Assembly (NCBI RefSeq): GCF_004000805.1
Contig: NZ_BILY01000005.1
Span: forward strand, 184,909-248,908
From: Paenibacillus glycanilyticus NBRC 16618
Lineage (GTDB): Bacteria; Bacillota; Bacilli; Paenibacillales; Paenibacillaceae
Length of the DNA: 64,000 bases
Direction: 5' to 3'
Shown here: piece after piece, positions 52,970-60,849 of the stretch
How the letters are laid out: every line of letters starts with the position of its first letter
Numbering within the stretch: position 1 is the stretch's first letter
Program-made: the position numbers and the translations under genes
The notes under the pieces: generated by a model
Database searches by the model: none
What the model saw: the letters and a program-made list of their open reading frames with translations, nothing else
What the model was told of the DNA's origin: nothing

Positions 52970-52983
52970 GGAATATATATTCC
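52970..52983. promoter_or_regulatory. TetR operator site 1
   Basis: Perfect palindrome GGAATATATATTCC, the first of three sites of form GGAAT-N4-ATTCC between tetR and the SDR gene. Confidence 0.65.
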
Positions 52984-53119
52984 GATATTGATTCAAGATA
53001 ACAACCATTCTGATGTTGTTTCTTGATTTAAAAAAGATGGTTTCGCTGCGTTACTGGACCATTTCGAAAGGGGAAAGAGCCATAAAATAAAGGCGAATTA
53101 TATTTGTTAATATTGGATT

Positions 53120-53133
53120 GGAATAAACATTCC
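53120..53133. promoter_or_regulatory. TetR operator site 2
   Basis: GGAATAAACATTCC, ten bases upstream of the SDR -35 element. Same GGAAT-N4-ATTCC half-sites as sites 1 and 3. Confidence 0.7.
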
Positions 53134-53142
53134 GAAAAACTA

Positions 53143-53171
53143 TTGATTTCGCATGCAAGAAGGACTATACT
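53143..53171 (+). promoter_or_regulatory. Sigma-A promoter of the SDR-ABM operon
   Basis: TTGATT (53143) and TATACT (53166) with a 17-bp spacer, bracketed by operator sites 2 and 3. Confidence 0.78.
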
Positions 53172-53177
53172 TGCAGT

Positions 53178-53191
53178 GGAATGAATATTCC
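53178..53191. promoter_or_regulatory. TetR operator site 3
   Basis: GGAATGAATATTCC starts at the expected transcription start, 6 bp past the -10, where a bound repressor would block initiation. It is 58 bp from site 2. Confidence 0.72.
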
Positions 53192-53223
53192 AAATCATAT
53201 TACTCATTCAGGAGGTATTTTAT

Positions 53224-54105
53224 ATGTCTAAAGTATGGTTCATTACGGGAAGCTCCCGTGGATTCGGTCGTAGTCTTGCCGAGGCTGTCTTGGCGAATGG
53301 AGATCAGCTGGTGGCAACGGCACGCAGACCGGAACAGCTTGCCGATCTCGAAGCGCGTTACGGAAACCGGGTCCGTCTTGTGCCATTGGACGTTACGAGC
53401 TATGAGCAGGCTGAAGCTGCTATCCGGACCGCCGTTGAAGCGTTCGGGCGATTGGATGTCGTGGTCAATAATGCGGGCTACGGCAACGTTTCCTCTATAG
53501 AAGAAACGCCGATGGAGGATTTTCGAGCCCAAGTGGAAACAAACCTATGGGGTGTCGTTCATGTAACCAAAGCCGCGCTGCCGGTGCTGAGAGAACAGGG
53601 ACATGGCCATATCGTTCAATTCTCGTCCATTGGAGGCCGTACGGGTGCGCCTGGTCTTGGACCTTATCAAATGTCCAAATGGGCAGTAGAGGGTTTTTCC
53701 GAAGTATTAGCCAAAGAAGTTAATCCTCTTGGCATAAAGGTTACGCTGATTGAACCAGGCGGTTTCCGTACAGACTGGGCTGGATCGTCCATGCAGCATA
53801 TCGAACCCCGAGACGAGTACAGAGACACGGTTGGCGGTCTGCTGAAGCATTTGCGCGATGTGACCGGCAAGGAGAACGGTGATCCGGAAAAAGCGGCTCA
53901 AGCTATTCTTGCCATCGCCAGCGAAGAGAATCCGCCTCTCCGGCTGCTGCTTGGCAGCGATGCTGTAGCCATCGCCAATGCAGTGGATACGGGCAAGCTG
54001 GCCGAGACAAAACGCTGGGAAAAGCTCAGTGTATCAACCGACTACGAAGCCAAAGAGCTGGATCCGCAAGTTACCCGTATGTATGACGAGTTTGAGGAAC
54101 AGTAA
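53224..54105 (+). CDS. Short-chain dehydrogenase/reductase
   Basis: A 293-aa classical-type SDR; ATG 53224 with AGGAGG upstream. The cofactor motif is TGSSRGFG (residues 8-15), with ATARRPEQLADL suggesting NADP preference. NNAGYG follows, the catalytic Ser is in IVQFSSIGG, and Tyr/Lys are in YQMSKWAVEGFSE. The length is 40 residues more than minimal, typical of the retinol-dehydrogenase-like group that acts on ketones or alcohols. It is strongly regulated by three palindromes, and the ABM protein follows 50 nt downstream in the same operon. Confidence 0.93.
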   Translation: MSKVWFITGSSRGFGRSLAEAVLANGDQLVATARRPEQLADLEARYGNRVRLVPLDVTSYEQAEAAIRTAVEAFGRLDVVVNNAGYGNVSSIEETPMEDFRAQVETNLWGVVHVTKAALPVLREQGHGHIVQFSSIGGRTGAPGLGPYQMSKWAVEGFSEVLAKEVNPLGIKVTLIEPGGFRTDWAGSSMQHIEPRDEYRDTVGGLLKHLRDVTGKENGDPEKAAQAILAIASEENPPLRLLLGSDAVAIANAVDTGKLAETKRWEKLSVSTDYEAKELDPQVTRMYDEFEEQ

Positions 54106-54155
54106 TATTCGTAATGATCATTGCAGATAGTAATAAAAGAAAAGGAGTGTTATGC

Positions 54156-54485
54156 ATGACTCATATTTCGGCAGATCATCCTGTCTTAACCTTTATTAAC
54201 GTGTTTACGGTTAAACCAGAGAATCAGGACCGTCTCGTTGAGCTTCTAACGAGTGCAACGGATGTTTCCGTCCGTTATGCTGCCGGCTTTATCTCATCCA
54301 GCCTGCATCGGAGCACGGATGGAACGAAAGTAACGATGTATGCGCAATGGAGAAGCCTGGAGGATTATCAGGCGATGAGGGATGATCCCAAGCCTCTTCC
54401 GTATTTGCAGGAAGCATTAAAGATTGCAACGTTCGAACCAGGGATGTACGAAGTTGTCAAAACTTTTGAACCCGTTCAAGCATAA
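54156..54485 (+). CDS. Antibiotic biosynthesis monooxygenase (ABM) domain protein
   Basis: ATG 54156 with AAAGGAG 8 nt upstream gives 109 aa. The ferredoxin-like ABM fold is recognised from PVLTFINVFTVKPENQDRLVELLTSATDV and FISSSLHRSTDGTKVTMYAQWRSLEDYQAM. Such small proteins oxidise aromatic or heme-like substrates without cofactors, or quench reactive quinones. It is co-transcribed with the SDR, so the two probably act on the same compound sensed by the TetR protein. A strong hairpin follows. Confidence 0.85.
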   Translation: MTHISADHPVLTFINVFTVKPENQDRLVELLTSATDVSVRYAAGFISSSLHRSTDGTKVTMYAQWRSLEDYQAMRDDPKPLPYLQEALKIATFEPGMYEVVKTFEPVQA

Positions 54486-54491
54486 TGGATT

Positions 54492-54524
54492 AAACCCCAG
54501 GGAGAAATCTCCTTGGGGTTTAAT
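54492..54524 (+). terminator. Rho-independent terminator
   Basis: AAACCCCAGGGAG pairs with CTCCTTGGGGTTT (one G-T) around AAAT. It ends the SDR-ABM operon and directly abuts the dif-like palindrome. Confidence 0.8.
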
Positions 54525-54555
54525 TTGTTTACATAATATTTATTACGTAAACAAA
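54524..54555. other. dif-like palindromic site 2
   Basis: Core 54526-54553: arm TGTTTACATAA, centre TATTTA, arm TTACGTAAACA. The outer palindrome TTTGTTTAC/GTAAACAAA is perfect. Compare sites at 24524 and 56496. It lies upstream of the DHA2 transporter and could instead be a regulator operator. Confidence 0.5.
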
Positions 54556-54610
54556 CGGTGATGAAATTTTAAAGGAGTAAAATGGCAGGGATGAGCTTTA
54601 GAAAAAAGGA

Positions 54611-54639
54611 TTGACACGGGAACACCTGTTCTTTAAGAT
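54611..54639 (+). promoter_or_regulatory. Sigma-A promoter with dyad upstream of the DHA2 transporter
   Basis: TTGACA (54611) and TAAGAT (54634), spacer 17 bp, with the dyad GAACA-CC-TGTTC inside the spacer. It would give a leader of about 210 nt before the transporter. The leader contains AAACAATGTT and, about 85 nt later, its reverse complement AACATTGTTT, plus a GTCTC/GAGAC hairpin. I see no gene in the 373-bp gap. Confidence 0.55.
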
Positions 54640-54858
54640 ATGAGTGTATGTTTTCCAATTCCTTGAAGGATGAACGGAAGGATTGGCTGATGAAAATTAT
54701 ATTTAAAGTGGATTCAAAATTCTGGACTATGCAATGAAACAATGTTATGTTACGATGTCATCGTAGGAAGTCATAATTTTGTCTCGTTTTTCTACCGTTC
54801 TTAGCGGTTTGGAGACATTTGAACGAAACATTGTTTTGACGGGAATGAAAAAGAACTC

Positions 54859-56424
54859 ATGTTAGGAAGAAAGGTTGCGTGTAAATTGGCAGCAAACAAA
54901 AAGAGCAACGTAGGGCTTGTAATCGCTGGTCTGTTGCTTAGCATTCTGATGGCGTCGATGGATAATACGATCGTCGCTACGGCGATGGGGAACATCGTCG
55001 CCGAATTAGGCGGACTCGACAAGTTCGTATGGGTTACGTCCGCTTATATGGTGGCGGAAATGGCAGGGATGCCGATCTTCGGCAAGCTGTCCGACATGTA
55101 TGGCCGGAAACGGTTCTTCCTATTCGGCATTATTATGTTTATGGCAGGATCCGTATTATGCGGAACAGCCAGCTCGATCACCGAGCTCGCACTATTCCGC
55201 GCGGTTCAGGGGATCGGGGCGGGGGCTATGATGCCCGTTGCCTTTACGATTATGTTTGACGCCGTGCCTTTGGAAAGCCGGGGCAAAATGGGCGGTATGT
55301 TCGGAGCGGTATTCGGGATGTCTTCCATCTTCGGGCCGCTGATCGGTGCGTATATTACGGACAACTTCGCATGGGAATGGGTATTCTACATCAATCTCCC
55401 GCTAGGCATTATCGCGCTTTGCATGATTGGTTTCTTCTATAAGGAATCGATGGAGCATTCGAAGCAGCCAATCGACTGGTATGGAGCGGCTACATTGATC
55501 GGTGCCATAGTCTGCCTGATGTTCGCGCTTGAGCTTGGCGGCAAGACATACGCCTGGGATTCCCTTCAAATCCTTGGCATGTTTGCGGGCTTTGCCGTCC
55601 TGCTTGTTACCTTCCTGATCGTAGAGACGAAGGTTAAAGAGCCCATTATCTCTTATGCCCTATTTAAGAACCGGTTGTATTCGACCAGTATCTTAAGCGC
55701 ATTATTCAGCGGCGCAGCGTTTATAGTCGCTTCCGTATTTATCCCGATCTTTATTCAAGGGGTACTCGGCGGCTCGGCAACAAACTCGGGGCTTGTCTTG
55801 CTGCCGATGATGCTTGGCACGGTAGTAACCGCTACTTCCGGCGGTTTCCTGATGACAAAGATACCATACCGCAACATTATGGTGGCGACGTTTATTATTC
55901 TGGTTATCGGGTCCATCCTGACAACTACGCTTACAGCAGATTCATCCCGGTTTATTGTGACCATCTATATGATTCTGATTGGTCTTGGCATTGGCGCATC
56001 CTTCTCGGTACTCGGTAATACAGCCATTCACGGATTACCTGCCAGACAGCGGGGGACGGCTAGCTCGACGCTTAACTTCATTCGTTCGCTTGGCATGACA
56101 ATCGGTATCACGATTTACGGGATTATACAAAGCAATCTGTTTACCAGCAAAATGACCGATGCCTTTGCAGCTGGCGGTCAAGCCGCTCCGGAAGGCGGCA
56201 TGCAATTTAAAGATCCGCGCGAGATTCTGACGCCGGAAGCCCGGGATCAGATTCCAGCTGAGGTATTGGACAAAATCGTCCATTCTTTGGCCGATTCGAT
56301 CGTAGGAACCTTTGCATGGGCGATTATTCCGGCCGTGCTCGCTTTGATCGTATCGTTCTTTATGGGTCGCAGCAAGCTTGATCCTAATGCGGATATGGAA
56401 CAGCAAAGCTATGGCGGACATTAA
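54859..56424 (+). CDS. DHA2-family MFS multidrug transporter (EmrB/QacA type)
   Basis: A 521-aa protein with about 14 helices. ATG 54859 has only a poor ribosome binding site; TTG 54886, with AAAGG 9 nt upstream, is a good alternative. Motif D1 LSILMASMDNTIVATAMGNIV, motif A GKLSDMYGRKRFFLFG and motif C GMSSIFGPLIGAYITD are characteristic of 14-TMS drug:proton antiporters. A C-terminal loop (about 430-470) is hydrophilic. It is a single gene with a long leader and is flanked on both sides by dif-like 28-bp sites. The substrate is not predictable. Confidence 0.92.
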   Translation: MLGRKVACKLAANKKSNVGLVIAGLLLSILMASMDNTIVATAMGNIVAELGGLDKFVWVTSAYMVAEMAGMPIFGKLSDMYGRKRFFLFGIIMFMAGSVLCGTASSITELALFRAVQGIGAGAMMPVAFTIMFDAVPLESRGKMGGMFGAVFGMSSIFGPLIGAYITDNFAWEWVFYINLPLGIIALCMIGFFYKESMEHSKQPIDWYGAATLIGAIVCLMFALELGGKTYAWDSLQILGMFAGFAVLLVTFLIVETKVKEPIISYALFKNRLYSTSILSALFSGAAFIVASVFIPIFIQGVLGGSATNSGLVLLPMMLGTVVTATSGGFLMTKIPYRNIMVATFIILVIGSILTTTLTADSSRFIVTIYMILIGLGIGASFSVLGNTAIHGLPARQRGTASSTLNFIRSLGMTIGITIYGIIQSNLFTSKMTDAFAAGGQAAPEGGMQFKDPREILTPEARDQIPAEVLDKIVHSLADSIVGTFAWAIIPAVLALIVSFFMGRSKLDPNADMEQQSYGGH

Positions 56425-56441
56425 TTATAGTTTGAGAAGAG

Positions 56442-56468
56442 GGCAGTCGCAGATGCGGCTGCCTTTTT
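56442..56468 (+). terminator. Rho-independent terminator
   Basis: GGCAGTCGC pairs with GCGGCTGCC (one G-T), followed by five T. It ends the DHA2 transporter gene. Confidence 0.85.
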
Positions 56469-56495
56469 AGTTCGCAATCCTAGTTTAACCAGTTT

Positions 56496-56523
56496 AGTTA
56501 ACATAAAATATATTACGTAATCT
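56496..56523. other. dif-like 28-bp site 3
   Basis: Arms AGTTAACATAA and TTACGTAATCT around AATATA. Together with site 2 it brackets the DHA2 transporter (about 1.97 kb between sites), and it lies 460 bp upstream of the Xer-like recombinase gene. Confidence 0.45.
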
Positions 56524-56717
56524 TTGAAGGTGTAAAGTTAAAACAACAGCGGTACATGGCATGACTTTTAACATAGAAGCATGAAAATCTTCATGGTTAA
56601 GATGCAATGGGAATACTTTTTATCAGTCGCATTCATTACTTCTCGCAGATTCGGTTGAATAGGCTTGTTGTTATACTGATCACAAGAAAAGATGCTTCAA
56701 CGAAAAGGGAGGAACGG

Positions 56718-56858
56718 ATGATGAGCTTGAGAGTGTTTTTTGAATATATGGTGGAGAAATTAATGGCAAAGCTGAATCAACCTTTGAAAGGGAACTCCGA
56801 GCAAACGATTGGCGATCTGATTTATGATTCCTCCATTTATATGGATGGAGATTGTTAA
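56718..56858 (+). CDS. Small protein, 46 aa
   Basis: ATG 56718 with GGGAGG 5 nt upstream. The product starts MMSLRVFFEYMVEKLMAKLNQ, a probable amphipathic helix, and ends acidic (YDSSIYMDGDC). The open frame reaches further upstream without a ribosome binding site. It is short, but the start context is good. Family unknown. It lies between dif-like site 3 and the recombinase. Confidence 0.45.
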   Translation: MMSLRVFFEYMVEKLMAKLNQPLKGNSEQTIGDLIYDSSIYMDGDC

Positions 56859-56900
56859 AGGCTAGAAGCTAGAAGTAGAGCATCTTTTTCCCCGATTTCA

Positions 56901-56941
56901 TGCTATAATAAAGTGCGCAAAATCAGGGTTTTGCGCACTTT
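56901..56941 (+). promoter_or_regulatory. Extended -10 promoter fused to a 13-bp hairpin
   Basis: TGCTATAAT (56901-56909) is an ideal extended -10. Right after it, AAAGTGCGCAAAA (56910) pairs perfectly with TTTTGCGCACTTT (56929) around TCAGGG. The recombinase transcript would begin within or just at the hairpin. It could be an operator dyad or an RNA 5' cap structure. Confidence 0.6.
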
Positions 56942-56985
56942 AGCTTGAGAGCCATTTTTTTATACATAAGGTAGGGGAATGCAGG

Positions 56986-57903
56986 TTGAAAAAGCAGCAT
57001 GAATTGGAAGATTTGTACGGTAAGCTCACGCAAGCCTTTCGCATTTGGATGAAGCAAGCCGGCTATACGGATACGACGCAAAAAGAATATATGAGAGAGG
57101 CTTATGCTTATTTGGAATCTCTCGAAGGGGCAGCCGCCGAACAAGCCGGAAAGATGCATGTTATTTCGTTTCTTATATCGAAGCAGCGGGGAGCAGGTGA
57201 CCGTGCGAGGAACCGGACGTTATCGGCGATTCGATCTTTCTATACGGCGTTGATTGATTTCGAGATGGCTACCCGCAATCCCGCAATGGAAGTGAAGAAA
57301 TCGAAGACGGAAAAAAACAAGAAGCCGGTCTATCTCGAGGAGGATGAGCTCGCAGCAAGCTTGTCCTGTATCGAAGGGAGATACCGCGCTCGTAATGTGG
57401 CCATTTTTCTGCTGATGAGTTACTGCGGTCTCCGGGTTGGCGAGGTTCACCGTTTGAACCGGAGCGACTTTAACCCGGTGAGAGGAACGATTGAGGTATT
57501 CGGCAAAGGACGGAAGTGGAATGAGATTCCGGTGCCGGAAGAGCTGGCTGCCGTTCTTTCGGAAGTGGCTCAGGACCGTATCACGCCTTACAAAGAGCAG
57601 GAGGATGCTTTCTTCGTCTCGCAGAAGGGAAGAAGATTGTCGATCCGCCAAATTCAGAAGATTGCCGGTCAAACCTTTGAGGCGTTCAAAAGCATCAATC
57701 CCCATGCGGCGAACAAAAAGCTCTCCTGCCACAAATTACGCCATACCTTTGCTACTATTCTGCTGAAGAATGGAGTAGATATCCGCGTAGTGAAAGAGCT
57801 GCTTGGACATGCCTCCATTGAAACAACGATGATCTATACCCACGTGAACGACGATCAGAAGAAGGAAGCGATGGCGACGATCCGACTGCCGGTTAACCTT
57901 TAA
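56986..57903 (+). CDS. Xer-like tyrosine recombinase
   Basis: TTG 56986 with AAGGTAGGGG 8 nt upstream gives 305 aa, the size of XerC/XerD. The N-terminal SAM-like core-binding domain is at about 10-100, the catalytic domain at about 115-300. All active-site residues are present: R150 (CGLRVGEV), K174/K177 (FGKGRKW), H249-x2-R252 (CHKLRHTF), H275 (LLGHAS) and nucleophile Y284 (MIYTHVN). Xer enzymes resolve chromosome dimers at dif; this may be such a protein or a dedicated mobile-module recombinase. Three dif-like sequences occur in the window, one 460 bp away. It is convergent with the isochorismatase gene with a 4-nt overlap. Confidence 0.9.
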   Translation: MKKQHELEDLYGKLTQAFRIWMKQAGYTDTTQKEYMREAYAYLESLEGAAAEQAGKMHVISFLISKQRGAGDRARNRTLSAIRSFYTALIDFEMATRNPAMEVKKSKTEKNKKPVYLEEDELAASLSCIEGRYRARNVAIFLLMSYCGLRVGEVHRLNRSDFNPVRGTIEVFGKGRKWNEIPVPEELAAVLSEVAQDRITPYKEQEDAFFVSQKGRRLSIRQIQKIAGQTFEAFKSINPHAANKKLSCHKLRHTFATILLKNGVDIRVVKELLGHASIETTMIYTHVNDDQKKEAMATIRLPVNL

Positions 57904-58541
57904 TTTTGCATTTGCAGCTGTGGAGCGGTGGCGTGGTGCTGCCAGTAGTTAATGACGTCTTTTGTAGTTGCGGCCATGCCGAAATACGTATCAACGGTCT
58001 TAACCGTCATGTCATGCTCTTCCTGGGAAAAGGCCGCGCAGGCATCTTTCATGAGAATGATATGGTAATCCCTCATAAACCCGTCTCTTGCGGTGGATTC
58101 GACGCAAAGATTCGTACTTACGCCCGTCATAACAAGAGTTTCAATCTTTAAGGTCTGCAGGACGGACTCCAGGCGGGTATGAATAAAGCCGCTATACCGG
58201 TGTTTTTTTACGATAATGTCATTCTCAGTTGGAGAGACATTGAAAAACTCGGCGCCCCAGCTTCCGGTATGGCAAATCGGATTCACGCCATCCTCGAAGC
58301 GTGACACCCATACCTCGGAGTCCGTCGCTTTTTCGTGATTCGTCTGCAGGAAGATGACGGGGATTCCATGCTTCCGGGCAGATTCCAGTAAGGCTTGCAA
58401 GTCGGGTATCATTTTTCCGGCGGCGCTTACGTCAATACCGGTTTTGGCGATAGCTCCATCAGGGTGGCAGTAATCGTTCTGGACATCCACTACAATAACG
58501 GCCGTATTTTTCCGATTAAGTCTTTGCTTTAACTTATCCAT
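57900..58541 (-). CDS. Isochorismatase-fold cysteine hydrolase
   Basis: A 213-aa enzyme; ATG 58541 with AGCAGGTG upstream. The Asp-Lys-Cys triad of the isochorismatase/nicotinamidase superfamily is D19 ([14 protein letters not shown]), K112/K113 (VKKHRYSGF) and C146 ([15 protein letters not shown]), including the cis-peptide before Val-Ser. Members hydrolyse N-carbamoyl compounds, nicotinamide, ureidoacrylate or biuret; this length and HRYSGF resemble the ureidoacrylate/carbamoyl hydrolase branch. The C-terminal tail is His/Gln-rich. It is divergent from the FAD oxidoreductase across about 180 bp. Confidence 0.88.
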   Translation of the reverse strand: MDKLKQRLNRKNTAVIVVDVQNDYCHPDGAIAKTGIDVSAAGKMIPDLQALLESARKHGIPVIFLQTNHEKATDSEVWVSRFEDGVNPICHTGSWGAEFFNVSPTENDIIVKKHRYSGFIHTRLESVLQTLKIETLVMTGVSTNLCVESTARDGFMRDYHIILMKDACAAFSQEEHDMTVKTVDTYFGMAATTKDVINYWQHHATAPQLQMQN

Positions 58542-58628
58542 AGCTCACACACCTGCTTCTCATTTTTGGATAAATTAGTTTTCCGGGGAAAGAGCATTTC
58601 TATCCATTCTCATACAGAACACTTTAAG

Positions 58629-58654
58629 AAAGAGCCGCCGTTCAGCGGCTCTTT
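58629..58654 (+). terminator. Hairpin in a divergent intergenic region
   Basis: AAAGAGCCGC pairs perfectly with GCGGCTCTTT around CGTTCA. It has terminator shape, but it lies between two genes that diverge, so it can only act as a leader element or be a relic. Confidence 0.5.
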
Positions 58655-58719
58655 GTCTATTAAGAACATGACTTCCGGGAAATAATAATTTCCAGTCTAA
58701 TCGAAATAGGGGGAACTGC

Positions 58720-59940
58720 ATGAATATACAATCGGGTACGTATTATTGGCCAACAACCTTGCCGGATGCCCCGGCTTATCCGTCGATTCAAGAGGATACG
58801 GAATGCGATGTTGCGATTATTGGGGGAGGGAGCTGGGCGGCGCAATGCGCATATTATCTGGCTGAACGGGGATTAAAAACCGTTGTGCTGGAAAAAGGGA
58901 GGATTGGCGCAGGCAGCACAAGCACCAATACGGCCATTATTCAATATTCGGGGGAAAAGATGTTTACTTCTCTCGTCAACACCTTTGGAGAACAATATAT
59001 TGCGGAGCATCTAACGCTATTGAAGCAAGCGATTGACGATATTGAAGAAGCCTCACGGCGCGTACAACTGGATTGTGAATTCCGTAGGCGCGATACGCTT
59101 TATTCCGCGAGCTGTCCCGAGGATGTTGACCGTTTGCGGAACGAATATGAATTTATCAAGCGCCATGGCGGGGAAGTGGATTTCTGGACGAAAGAAAAGA
59201 TTGAAGCCTATTATCCGTTCAGCCGGGAAGCGGCGATCTACTCGTACGGGGACGGTGAGCTGAATCCGTATAAATTCACTCATGCCTTATTCCAGTATGC
59301 TGCGGAACGGGGAGTTAAGGTGCATGAGCATTCGGAAATGAACGGTCATCACTATGACGGAGATCTTCAGCGCATGATGATTTCCACCAAAAACGGTTAT
59401 AACGTTCAAGCGCGACATGTTATTTTTGCCGCGGGATACGAGAATATGGATATTCGCAAAGAGAAGCAAGCTTCGTTCGTAAGTACCTATACGGTAACGA
59501 CGCAGCCGGTAGCCGACTTCTCCACCTGGCATGAACGGACGTTGCTGTGGGAGACGGCACGACCCTATATTTACATCCGCACAACGGCAGATAACCGCGT
59601 AATTATAGGAGGTCTCGACGAAAATACGATGTATCCGGACGACAGAGACAGCAAGCTGATTCATAAAACTTCTATGCTGCTCGAGGAATTTAACCGCAGG
59701 TTCCCGGCTATTCCCGTGGAGTCCGCATATTCCTGTGCGGCATTTTATGGCGGAATGGTTGATGGTCTCCCTATCATAGGGAAGTATGAGGAATTCCCGA
59801 ATTGCTACTTCTTGCTTGCGTACGGCGACAATGGGGCGGTATACAGTCAGCTTTTGTCCAAAATCATCGTGCAGGAGATTGCGGAGGGTCATAGTCCGGA
59901 TATGGAACGTTATTTGCAAGATCGGCCGCTTATTAAATAA
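58720..59940 (+). CDS. FAD-dependent amine/D-amino-acid oxidoreductase (DAO family)
   Basis: A 406-aa enzyme; ATG 58720 with GGGGG upstream. The FAD-binding Rossmann motif is DVAIIGGGSWAAQCAYYLAERGLKTVVLEK (residues about 30-60); the third glycine of GxGxxG is Ala, an uncommon change. Further DAO landmarks are GAGSTSTNTAIIQYS, DADA-like VIFAAGYEN and the C-terminal AAFYGGMVDGLPIIGKY...YGDNGAVYSQ. Enzymes of this group oxidise glycine, sarcosine or D-amino acids, but the exact substrate is open. It is a single gene, and two hairpins follow before the zinc operon. Confidence 0.88.
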   Translation: MNIQSGTYYWPTTLPDAPAYPSIQEDTECDVAIIGGGSWAAQCAYYLAERGLKTVVLEKGRIGAGSTSTNTAIIQYSGEKMFTSLVNTFGEQYIAEHLTLLKQAIDDIEEASRRVQLDCEFRRRDTLYSASCPEDVDRLRNEYEFIKRHGGEVDFWTKEKIEAYYPFSREAAIYSYGDGELNPYKFTHALFQYAAERGVKVHEHSEMNGHHYDGDLQRMMISTKNGYNVQARHVIFAAGYENMDIRKEKQASFVSTYTVTTQPVADFSTWHERTLLWETARPYIYIRTTADNRVIIGGLDENTMYPDDRDSKLIHKTSMLLEEFNRRFPAIPVESAYSCAAFYGGMVDGLPIIGKYEEFPNCYFLLAYGDNGAVYSQLLSKIIVQEIAEGHSPDMERYLQDRPLIK

Positions 59941-59958
59941 TAGCGCGTCATAAAGAAG

Positions 59959-60003
59959 CAGAACTTTTCTTAATCGTAATGTTGACGATTAAGAAAAGTT
60001 CTG
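59959..60003 (+). terminator. 19-bp perfect inverted repeat after the DAO gene
   Basis: CAGAACTTTTCTTAATCGT (59959) pairs perfectly with its complement at 59985-60003, loop AATGTTG. It behaves like a transcript end but lacks a U tract. Its centre also resembles a degenerate Zur half-site. Confidence 0.6.
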
Positions 60004-60017
60004 TTATTCTGCTTATA

Positions 60018-60030
60018 CGTAATGATTACG
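60018..60030. promoter_or_regulatory. Zur-like box 1
   Basis: CGTAATGATTACG, a perfect 13-bp core of the Zur consensus (TCGTAATnATTACGA), lying about 50 bp upstream of box 2. Confidence 0.65.
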
Positions 60031-60055
60031 TTCAACACTTGCTGTTGAACTTTTT
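60030..60055 (+). terminator. Rho-independent terminator between the Zur boxes
   Basis: GTTCAACA/TGTTGAAC perfect stem with loop CTTGC followed by TTTTT. It terminates readthrough from the DAO gene just before the znu promoter. Confidence 0.82.
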
Positions 60056-60058
60056 ATT

Positions 60059-60087
60059 TCGACTGTAATCGTAATAATTACGATATT
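60059..60087 (+). promoter_or_regulatory. znu promoter with Zur box 2
   Basis: TCGTAATAATTACGA (60069-60083) is a perfect Zur box and fills the spacer of a putative promoter, TCGACT (60059) and GATATT (60082), 17 bp apart. Zinc-loaded Zur would block RNA polymerase. The start codon is 42 nt further on. Confidence 0.85.
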
Positions 60088-60129
60088 ATGCGCAGAGGTA
60101 TATTTGGATACATAGAAAGGATGATTATA

Positions 60130-60849
60130 TTGCTGCTTGCCTCTCTTCAGGACGTGACCTTTGGGTACGGAGACGTTCCTTGCCTGGAAATGGCCAACAT
60201 CGAGGTTCACTCGGGAGAATTCATTGCGGTTACCGGTCAGAACGGTGCCTCCAAATCGACCTTGCTTAAGCTTGCTTTACAGTTGCTACACCCTTGGCAG
60301 GGGAAGGTGAACTTATCGCCTACGAACGTTAACGGCGACAAGCTTGCTGTGGCGTATGTGCCGCAGCAGATTGCTGCATTCAATAGCGGATTTCCTAGTC
60401 AAGTGACCGAGTTTGTACGTTCCGGCCTTTACTCGCAAAGGCTGAATTGGTTCAGGAGGCTAAGCCCGGATGCCAAGCAAGCCGCGGACGAAGCGATGAA
60501 AAGCATGGGCGTATGGGAGCTCCGCAATCGCCGGATCGGAGAGTTATCGGGCGGGCAGAAGCAGCGTATTTGCATAGCCAGGGCGCTCGCTATGTCGCCT
60601 GATTTGTTTGTGCTCGATGAGCCGACAACCGGCATGGATAAAGAAAGCCGGAAAGATTTCTACAAGCTTATGAGGGAGCAGATCGATCAACACGGCAAAA
60701 CGGTCGTTATCGTTACTCATAACCTGACTGAGCTGGACGGCATGCTGGACCGTATTATTTCGCTCGAGAGAAGAGAGGAAGGAGGCTGGAAATGCTGCAC
60801 TACGACTTCATGCAGCGGGCATTTTTCGCCGGCGGAATCATTGCGTTAA
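60130..60849 (+). CDS. znuC: Zinc ABC transporter ATP-binding protein
   Basis: TTG 60130, with AAAGG 9 nt upstream, is preferred to ATG 60121, which touches the AAAGG. The 239-aa ATPase has Walker A GQNGASKS (Ala-Ser instead of Ala-Gly before Lys, a variation I recall from the AdcC/ZnuC group), the Q loop in VPQQI, signature LSGGQKQR, Walker B LFVLDEP and the switch THN. It powers high-affinity zinc import. It is the first gene of a Zur-controlled operon and overlaps znuB by 58 nt, so translation is coupled. Confidence 0.9.
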   Translation: MLLASLQDVTFGYGDVPCLEMANIEVHSGEFIAVTGQNGASKSTLLKLALQLLHPWQGKVNLSPTNVNGDKLAVAYVPQQIAAFNSGFPSQVTEFVRSGLYSQRLNWFRRLSPDAKQAADEAMKSMGVWELRNRRIGELSGGQKQRICIARALAMSPDLFVLDEPTTGMDKESRKDFYKLMREQIDQHGKTVVIVTHNLTELDGMLDRIISLERREEGGWKCCTTTSCSGHFSPAESLR

